Source of the DNA: Candidatus Enterenecus merdae
GTDB lineage: Bacteria > Bacillota > Clostridia > Oscillospirales > Oscillospiraceae
Assembly: GCA_018716385.1 (NCBI GenBank)
Contig: DVJZ01000034.1
Coordinates: 1-43,491 of the forward strand
Length of the DNA stretch: 43,491 nt
Reading direction: 5' to 3'
Below are positions 38,754-43,491 of the stretch, piece after piece. Below the pieces are notes generated by a model. It was not told where the DNA came from and searched no databases. It was given only the letters and a program-made list of their open reading frames with translations. The stretch's first letter is position 1, and each line of letters begins with the position of its first letter. Made by a program: the position numbers and the translations under genes.

Positions 38754-40178
38754 CTACTCCCGTCCGTTCCAGCAGTAGGTGCACACCCGGTCGGGGTCGA
38801 TGCCGATGGACTCCAGCAGTCCGTCCAGGGACTGGTAGCCCAGGGAGCTGAAGTGCAGGCCGTCGCAGATGGACCGGAGCAGGCACTGGCCCCGTTGGGT
38901 GGAGGCGTCGGCGTATTCCTCCAGGTGGTTTTGGCCCTCGTCCCCCTCCAGCTCCTGCACGGTGCGCCGGGCCAGCAGCTCCAGGTCGGAGTTGCTCCGG
39001 GAGAAGTTGAGGTACTTGCAGCCGTACATGATGGGCGGGCAGGCTGAGCGGATGTGCACCTCTTTCGCGCCCCGCTCATAGAGGAAGTCCACCGTCTCCC
39101 GCAGCTGGGTGCCCCGCACGATGGAGTCGTCCACGAACAAAAGCCGCTTGCCCTCGATGAGATCGGGCACCGGGATCTGCTTCATCTTGGCCACCTGGTT
39201 GCGCACCTCCTGGTTGGCGGGCATGAAGGAGCGGGGCCAGGTGGGGGTGTACTTGACGAAGGGGCGGGCGAAGGGGCGGCCGCTCTGGTTGGCATAGCCG
39301 ATGGCGTGGGGCACCCCCGAGTCGGGGACGCCGGCCACAAAGTCCACCTGGGGCAGTTCCCCCCGGGCGGCCTCCTGACGGGCCATGATGGCGCCGTTGC
39401 GGTAGCGCATGACCTCCACGTTCACCCCCTCGTAGTTGGAGTTGGGGTAGCCGTAGTAGGTCCAAAGGAAGGCGCAGATGCGCATCTGGCGGCCGGGGGG
39501 AGAGAGGGTTTCCACCCCGTCAGGGGTGAGGCGGACGATCTCCCGGGGGCCCAGTTCGTAGCTGTCCTGATAGCCCAGCTTGTGGTAGGCAAAGGATTCA
39601 AAGGACACGCAGCGCCCGCCCGCCTTCTGTCCCACCAGAACGGGCAGGCGGCCCAGCTTGTCCCGGGCGGCAATGATCTCGCCCTGCTGGGTGAGGATGA
39701 GCAGGGTGAGCGAGCCGTCAATCAGCTCCTGGGCCCGGAGGATGCCCGAAACCAGGTCGCCCTCCCGGTTGATGAGGGCGGCGGCCAGCTCGGTGGAGTT
39801 GACCTTGCCCGAGCTCATGGCCATGAACTGATGGCCCTGCCGGGAGAAGTACTGGGCGATGAGCGCCTCGGCGTTGTTGATGATGCCCACCGTGGTGATG
39901 GCATACAGCCCCAGGTGGGAGCGCACCAGCAGAGGCTGGGGATCGGTGTCGCTGATGCAGCCGATGCCGCTGGTGCCGTGAAAGGAGGGCAGATCCCCTT
40001 CGAACTTGGTGCGGAAGGGGGTGTTTTCAATGTTGTGGATCTGCCGCTGGAAGCCGTCCTGGGCGTCATGGAGGATCATGCCGCCCCGGCGGGTGCCCAG
40101 GTGGGAGTGGTAGTCCACGCCGAAAAAGAGGTCTAAGGTCACATCTTGCTGGGAAACCGCGCCGAAAAAGCCGCCCAT
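38754..40178 (-). CDS. purF: Amidophosphoribosyltransferase PurF with degenerate glutaminase site
   Basis: 474 residues from the ATG at 40178, after AGGAGG. The phosphoribosyltransferase half is intact: PRPP loop RLLFVDDSIVRGTQLRETVDF, FVAGVPDSGVPHAIGYA, and four cysteines at the Fe-S ligand positions of Bacillus-type PurF (RICAFLWTYYGYPNS, IMYGCKYLNF, and C466/C469 in VCTYCWNG). The N-terminal half keeps the Ntn fold outline but begins MGGFFG where family members have an essential N-terminal Cys (CG(V/I)FG). The usual HVRYATxG Arg and SSDTE Asp regions read GCISDTDPQP and VNSTELAA. It should not hydrolyse glutamine by the standard mechanism; free ammonia or a partner glutaminase is inferred. 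Confidence 0.93.
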   Translation of the reverse strand: MGGFFGAVSQQDVTLDLFFGVDYHSHLGTRRGGMILHDAQDGFQRQIHNIENTPFRTKFEGDLPSFHGTSGIGCISDTDPQPLLVRSHLGLYAITTVGIINNAEALIAQYFSRQGHQFMAMSSGKVNSTELAAALINREGDLVSGILRAQELIDGSLTLLILTQQGEIIAARDKLGRLPVLVGQKAGGRCVSFESFAYHKLGYQDSYELGPREIVRLTPDGVETLSPPGRQMRICAFLWTYYGYPNSNYEGVNVEVMRYRNGAIMARQEAARGELPQVDFVAGVPDSGVPHAIGYANQSGRPFARPFVKYTPTWPRSFMPANQEVRNQVAKMKQIPVPDLIEGKRLLFVDDSIVRGTQLRETVDFLYERGAKEVHIRSACPPIMYGCKYLNFSRSNSDLELLARRTVQELEGDEGQNHLEEYADASTQRGQCLLRSICDGLHFSSLGYQSLDGLLESIGIDPDRVCTYCWNGRE

Positions 40179-40273
40179 AGTTCCTCCTGATTCTGCTCTG
40201 TCAGAGCTGTGTGGGTGTGTGGGGAAGGGGCTGGGTGAGCACTTCCCGAAGGGGGATCACGCCCCGGGCCGCG

Positions 40274-40984
40274 TCATTTCCCCAGCAGGCGCCGGCTCAT
40301 CTCCCGGTAGGCGCCCTCCACGTTGCCCAGATCCCGGCGGAAGCGGTCCTTGTCCAGCTTCTCGCCCGTCTTGGCGTCCCAGAAGCGGCAGGTGTCCGGG
40401 GAGATCTCGTCAGCCAGTACGATGGTCCCGTCGGCGGTCTTGCCAAACTCCAGCTTGAAGTCCACCAGGGTGACGCCGCACTCGGCCAAAGTCTGCTTGA
40501 GAAAGTCGTTGACCTGGAAGGCATAGCGCTGGATGAGCTCGATCTCCTCCCAGCTGGCCAGCTTCAGGGCAACGGCGTGGTAGTCGTTGATGAGCGGGTC
40601 GTGGAGATCGTCGTTCTTGTAGGAGAACTCCACGGTGGGCGCGTCGAAGATGATGCCCTCCTCCACGCCGTACCGCTTGGCGAAGGAGCCGGCGGAGCGG
40701 TTGCGGACGATGACCTCCAGGGGGATGATGCTGACCTTTTTCACCGCGGTCTCCCGCTCGCTGAGCTCCTGGATGAGGTGGGTGGGAATCCCCGCCTGCT
40801 CCAGCTGGCCCATCAGGAAGTTTGTCATCTGGTTGTTGATGGCCCCCTTGCCGGCGATGGTGCCCTTTTTGGTGCCGTCAAAGGCGGTGGCGTCGTCCTT
40901 GTAGGAGACGATGACCACATTGGGGTCGTCGGTGGCATAGACCTTCTTGGCCTTGCCCTCGTAGAGCTGCTCACGCTTGTCCAT
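40274..40984 (-). CDS. purC: SAICAR synthase (phosphoribosylaminoimidazole-succinocarboxamide synthase)
   Basis: 236 residues, standard length. Motifs: [129 protein letters not shown] and [19 protein letters not shown]. It joins CAIR and aspartate using ATP. It is second in the operon, 73 nt after purE. Confidence 0.97.
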   Translation of the reverse strand: MDKREQLYEGKAKKVYATDDPNVVIVSYKDDATAFDGTKKGTIAGKGAINNQMTNFLMGQLEQAGIPTHLIQELSERETAVKKVSIIPLEVIVRNRSAGSFAKRYGVEEGIIFDAPTVEFSYKNDDLHDPLINDYHAVALKLASWEEIELIQRYAFQVNDFLKQTLAECGVTLVDFKLEFGKTADGTIVLADEISPDTCRFWDAKTGEKLDKDRFRRDLGNVEGAYREMSRRLLGK

Positions 40985-41057
40985 AGTAGCCTTTCCTTTC
41001 TGTTTCTCTCATACTCACAAATGGGGATGGGGGACAAAGCGCCCAGCAGAGCGGGCC

Positions 41058-41549
41058 TCAACCCAGCTCCTGCTGGAGCTTGGCCTCCTTCTGGGCGATC
41101 TGCCCGGCCATCTGGACCCGGGCCTGATCCAGCTTGGCGGCCAGGCTTTCATCGGCCACGGCAAGGATCTGGACGGCCAGTACAGCGGCGTTCTTGGCCC
41201 CGTTGATGGCCACGGTGGCCACGGGGATGCCGCTGGGCATCTGGACGGTGGCCAGCAGCGCGTCCAGCCCGTCCATGGCCCCGCCCTTCAGGGGGATGCC
41301 GATGACGGGCAGGGTGGAGTTGCCCGCGAAGGCGCCGGCCAGGTGGGCGGCCATACCGGCCGCGCAGATGAGCACCCCAAAACCGTTGGCCCGGGCGTTC
41401 TGGGCAAATTCGGCCGCGGCGGCGGGGGTGCGGTGGGCGCTGAGGATATGGGCCTCATAGGGCACGCCAAACTCGTCCAGCTGGGCGCAGGCGGCCTGGA
41501 CCACCGGCCAGTCAGAGTCGGAGCCCATGATGACGGCGACTTTCTTCAT
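41058..41549 (-). CDS. purE: N5-carboxyaminoimidazole ribonucleotide mutase, class I PurE
   Basis: 163 residues, class I length. The ATG at 41549 follows AAAGGGAG; the longer frame from 41615 runs through the leader terminator. Motifs: [38 protein letters not shown] (catalytic His), [28 protein letters not shown] and [36 protein letters not shown]. It rearranges N5-CAIR to CAIR and needs PurK, which is not in the window. It is the first structural gene of the operon, downstream of an apparent attenuator. Confidence 0.96.
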   Translation of the reverse strand: MKKVAVIMGSDSDWPVVQAACAQLDEFGVPYEAHILSAHRTPAAAAEFAQNARANGFGVLICAAGMAAHLAGAFAGNSTLPVIGIPLKGGAMDGLDALLATVQMPSGIPVATVAINGAKNAAVLAVQILAVADESLAAKLDQARVQMAGQIAQKEAKLQQELG

Positions 41550-41601
41550 ATGCAGATCTCCCTTTCCTGTTCCCGGCGGAGGGGGCCGGACCGGACCAAA
41601 G

Positions 41602-41634
41602 AAAAAACAGGCCAACGGGGGACGTCAGCCTGTT
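41602..41634 (-). terminator. Leader terminator (attenuator) of the purine operon
   Basis: On the minus strand AACAGGCTGACG pairs with CGTTGGCCTGTT around loop TCCCC and is followed by a run of T (TTTTTT including the stem end). It lies 5 nt after the leader-peptide stop and 52 nt before purE, so it must be bypassed for operon expression. Confidence 0.9.
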
Positions 41635-41639
41635 GTCAC

Positions 41640-41717
41640 TTATCCGGGCATGAAATTGGGCGCAAGAATCCCCCGGGCAGCCGCGCGGGCAAGGGCAGGA
41701 CACCGGTGGAAATCCAT
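41640..41717 (-). CDS. Purine-operon leader peptide, 25 codons
   Basis: Minus-strand frame ATG (41717) to TAA (41642-41640), with GGAGGGG ending 6 nt before the ATG, a better ribosome-binding site than most genes here. The peptide begins MDFHRCPALARAAARG and ends with NFMPG before the stop. Codons 15-17 (CGG GGG ATT) contain CGGGGGA, which is exactly complementary to TCCCCCG in the loop and descending arm of the terminator that follows. Translation of this frame could therefore decide between terminator and antiterminator. The sensed signal is unknown; the Pro-Gly-stop end is a context in which ribosomes can stall. Confidence 0.62.
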   Translation of the reverse strand: MDFHRCPALARAAARGILAPNFMPG

Positions 41718-41746
41718 GTAACACCCCTCCACTCAAAATTAGTTCT

Positions 41747-41775
41747 ATCATATCGAAAAATCCCGATCAAATCAA
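41747..41775 (-). promoter_or_regulatory. Promoter of the purECFMNOHD operon
   Basis: On the minus strand, TTGATT (41775-41770), a 17-bp spacer and TATGAT (41752-41747), leaving a leader of about 190 nt before purE in an otherwise AT-rich patch. Confidence 0.8.
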
Positions 41776-41837
41776 GACGGAAGTCAGAATTTCGTATGCT
41801 TATACAACGCAATCCAGGCTCTGGCCCGGGGGGGTGT

Positions 41838-42920
41838 TCAAAATAGCCCCGTACTGTCCAGGATTCGGCTGACCTCCTCGGCTCGGTTGGCCCAGGCGGC
41901 CTGGCTGGCATAGGCCTGCCGCCGGGGGCCGGCCAGGCGGGGGTCCTCCTCCAGGGCCTTGCGGCAGCGGCGCAGGAAACCTGCGCTGTCATAGGCGGTG
42001 TAGACCACATCGGGGAAGGGCTCCACCTGCTCGGGCTCCTGCATCATCACGATGGGCTTGCCGGTGGCCAGGTATTCGTAGAGGTGGGAGGGGATGATGT
42101 CGCTGCCCCGCCGGTCGGCGCGGATCAGATCGAAGAGCACCGTGCACGCGCACAGGTAATCGGGCAGCTCCACAGACGGAAAGGGTCCATGGAGCAGGAT
42201 ATTGGGGAAGGGGCGCAGCCGGGCAGCCACCGGCTTAGTGACCCGGCCCAGCATCAGGAAGGTCCAGTCGGGCTGGGCCTGGGCGGCGTGGAGCAGGGGC
42301 TCCAGATCCGCCTGCCCGGTCAGATCCCCCACCCGACCCAGCACCGGCCGGCCGGCCAGGTGGGCCAGATGGGGCGGTGGGGCCAGCTCATTCCGCTGGA
42401 ACATCCGGTAGTTGACGCCGTTGGGAAGCAGGGCGATGTTGTCGTTGCAGGGGGACAAGCGCTGGACCAGGCCGGGGGAGGCGGCAAAGATCACCTCGGC
42501 ATGCAGGGCCAGGTCGCTCTCCGCGTCCAGGTACTGCTCCCCCCACTCCCGGTCGCAGTCGTAGACCAGGCCTCGGTAGGCCAGCCGGTCCAGGTAGGTG
42601 GCCTGATCGGGGGCGGTACACCACAGCACGGGCTCCCGGAAGTGATGGCGGTCCATGACCTTCTGGATGAAATCGGCGGCCTTGAGCTGGATGCGGCGCT
42701 GCAACGCTTCCCGGTCCAGCCCGGGCAGCAGAGAGGTAGGCAGGGTGTATACCGTGATGTGGGCGCGCACCCGGCGGCCCTGTTCGGGATGGGGAGCCCT
42801 CTTGGGGGGCGGTGGCTCAAAAAAGAGGATCCTGGCTTGGTTCAACCGGGCCAGAAGCTGCTGGGTGCGGTTGGGGCGGGCCTGCCAGGGGCTGTGGGAG
42901 AGGCAGAGGATCTGCTTCAA
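41838..42920 (-). CDS. Glycosyltransferase, GT-B fold (family 4-like / teichuronic TuaH-like)
   Basis: 360 residues from a TTG at 42920, which lies 8 nt after GGAGG; the longer frame from 43091 has no ribosome-binding site and spans the promoter. The start LKQILCLSHSPWQARPNRTQQLLARL fits a glycosyltransferase N-terminal domain. Later motifs: VLWCTAPDQATYLDRLAYRGLVYDCDREW, ADVIFAASPGL-like EVIFAASPGLVQRL, LLPNGVNYRMF, GRPVLGRVGDL, WTFLMLGRV, LPNILLHGPFPSVELPDYLCACTVLFDLIR, and the nucleotide-sugar region DIIPSHLYEYLATGKPIVMM. This pattern is common in surface-polysaccharide transferases. Donor and acceptor are unknown. It has its own promoter and runs toward the purine operon without an obvious terminator. 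Confidence 0.85.
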   Translation of the reverse strand: MKQILCLSHSPWQARPNRTQQLLARLNQARILFFEPPPPKRAPHPEQGRRVRAHITVYTLPTSLLPGLDREALQRRIQLKAADFIQKVMDRHHFREPVLWCTAPDQATYLDRLAYRGLVYDCDREWGEQYLDAESDLALHAEVIFAASPGLVQRLSPCNDNIALLPNGVNYRMFQRNELAPPPHLAHLAGRPVLGRVGDLTGQADLEPLLHAAQAQPDWTFLMLGRVTKPVAARLRPFPNILLHGPFPSVELPDYLCACTVLFDLIRADRRGSDIIPSHLYEYLATGKPIVMMQEPEQVEPFPDVVYTAYDSAGFLRRCRKALEEDPRLAGPRRQAYASQAAWANRAEEVSRILDSTGLF

Positions 42921-42966
42921 GGGGATCACCTCCAAAAACCGGGGAATGGGGGCGGCGGAAAGGGGC

Positions 42967-42995
42967 TTGCCAGCTCCGGAGAAATCCGATACAAT
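42967..42995 (+). promoter_or_regulatory. Candidate promoter for the PAP2 gene
   Basis: TTGCCA (42967-42972), a 17-bp spacer and TACAAT (42990-42995), about 130 bp upstream of the ATG at 43127. Confidence 0.5.
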
Positions 42996-43082
42996 GGCAA
43001 TCGAACCCCGGCCCTTTCCCCAGGACGCGCAGCCCGGGCGGGGCAGGGGGCGATGAACACAGGGTTTTCCGACTTTGCTTTG

Positions 43083-43111
43083 ATTATACATAGCTTTGGC
43101 CTCACGGTCAA
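43083..43111 (-). promoter_or_regulatory. Promoter of the glycosyltransferase gene
   Basis: On the minus strand, TTGACC (43111-43106), a 17-bp spacer and TATAAT (43088-43083). Confidence 0.75.
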
Positions 43112-43126
43112 GGAGAGGAGGCGGCC

Positions 43127-43491
43127 ATGGCAGAGCTGATCCAGCGGGTGGACGAGCAGATGCTGCTGTGGATCACCCAGCATCTGCGCCTACCCGTGCT
43201 CAATGAGCTGCTGAGCTTTTATACCAGCCTGGGTAACGCCGGGCTGTTGTTCATCCTGGCGGCTGTTGTTTTGCTGTGCTTCCGGGCCACCCGGCGGGCG
43301 GGGGCTGGAGCGGGGGTTGGGATGATGCTGGGCTTTGCCCTGACCAACCTGACCATCAAGCCGCTGCTCAGCAGACCCCGGCCCTGGGTGGTGGTGGAGG
43401 GGTTGGAGGCGTTGGTCACCAGCAGCGACCCCAATTCCTTCCCCTCGGGGCACACCTGCGCGGCCTTTGCCTTTGGCGTGGCGGTGGCCGT
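43127..43491 (+). CDS. PAP2-superfamily phosphatase (3' end outside window)
   Basis: 121 complete codons are visible from the ATG at 43127 (GGAGAGGAGGC ribosome-binding region). After a short amphipathic start (MAELIQRVDEQMLLWITQHL), two membrane helices follow (GLLFILAAVVLLCF; AGVGMMLGFALTNLTIKPLL). PAP2 motif 1 is present as KPLLSRPRPW and motif 2 as PSGHTCAAFAFG; the third His motif lies beyond the window. Such enzymes dephosphorylate undecaprenyl-PP or phosphatidic-acid-type lipids at the membrane. Divergent from a glycosyltransferase, a lipid-carrier recycling role is plausible. Confidence 0.9.
   Translation, partial: MAELIQRVDEQMLLWITQHLRLPVLNELLSFYTSLGNAGLLFILAAVVLLCFRATRRAGAGAGVGMMLGFALTNLTIKPLLSRPRPWVVVEGLEALVTSSDPNSFPSGHTCAAFAFGVAVA

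Noticed and set aside
41550-41746. Purine, ZTP or PRPP riboswitch in the purE leader
   Set aside because: None of the conserved cores I know (for example CCGCCUGGGC of the ZTP motif, the purine three-way junction, or the ykkC GGUCCGAGAGG-type core) is present; a peptide leader fits better.
41512-41751. 79-codon minus-strand frame starting at the purE promoter
   Set aside because: Its ATG is part of the TATGAT -10 box, so it precedes the transcript start.
1-43491. CRISPR array, tRNA, rRNA, integrase or transposase
   Set aside because: No regularly spaced repeats, no tRNA or rRNA signature and no recombinase motif were seen on either strand.

Overview
The window is about 43.5 kb of a GC-rich (low-to-mid 60s percent by eye) Gram-positive chromosome. 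Gene content and order fit a Clostridia member of the Oscillospiraceae (the Flavonifractor / Lawsonibacter / Intestinimonas neighbourhood). The indicators are SLH surface proteins, ftsEX next to an EnvC/PcsB-like M23 hydrolase and an S41 protease, a murB-rapZ-yvcK-whiA-dnaE run, DegV, DUF4830 and a purine operon containing stand-alone PurO and AICAR-transformylase genes. The genus is inference.

Layout. 1-2201: the tail of an SLH protein, two tandem paralogous membrane proteins, and a convergent DUF4830 protein. 2332-8598: rsuA, a PucR/CdaR-type regulator, then ftsE-ftsX-M23 hydrolase-S41 protease behind a perfect TTGACA-17-TATAAT promoter, a cell-wall remodelling unit. 8656-11767: divergent DegV and an unrecognised protein, then a roughly 600-bp AT-rich island, then a yebC-type regulator. 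11845-13840: a structured leader and a frameshifted SLH surface-protein gene. 14360-17360: purA, a hexapeptide acetyltransferase and a cysteine-rich conserved protein. 17476-26371: murB, rapZ, yvcK, whiA, dnaE and cls, closely spaced on the plus strand. 26448-30445 (minus): a yclNOPQ-type catecholate siderophore importer with two repeated operator-like dyads. 30616-33457: a divergent XRE regulator with a glycine-rich C-terminal repeat, and an ABC-2 exporter pair. 33554-41775 (minus): purE-C-F-M-N-O-H-D behind an apparent peptide-leader attenuator. 41838-43491: a glycosyltransferase and the start of a PAP2 phosphatase.

The most interesting signal is in the AT-rich island at 10346-10955, which looks empty by ORF length. 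On the minus strand it holds a perfect promoter (TTGACA-17-TATAAT), a roughly 119-nt RNA that can fold as an H-type pseudoknot flanked by two UCAAAUG repeats exactly 50 nt apart, an intrinsic terminator, and then a gene remnant resembling the toxin of CptIN/TenpIN-type type III toxin-antitoxin systems. The toxin has a one-base slip in a T6 run and no recognisable C-terminal half, so this reads as a decayed type III locus whose antitoxin RNA module still looks intact. An 11-bp direct repeat flanks the island.

Other observations of note: a purE leader encoding a 25-codon peptide, a terminator and a complementary antiterminator segment; a PurF whose glutaminase site has lost its catalytic Cys; a siderophore permease gene whose only sensible start codon is ATC; and an SLH gene carrying several frameshifts.
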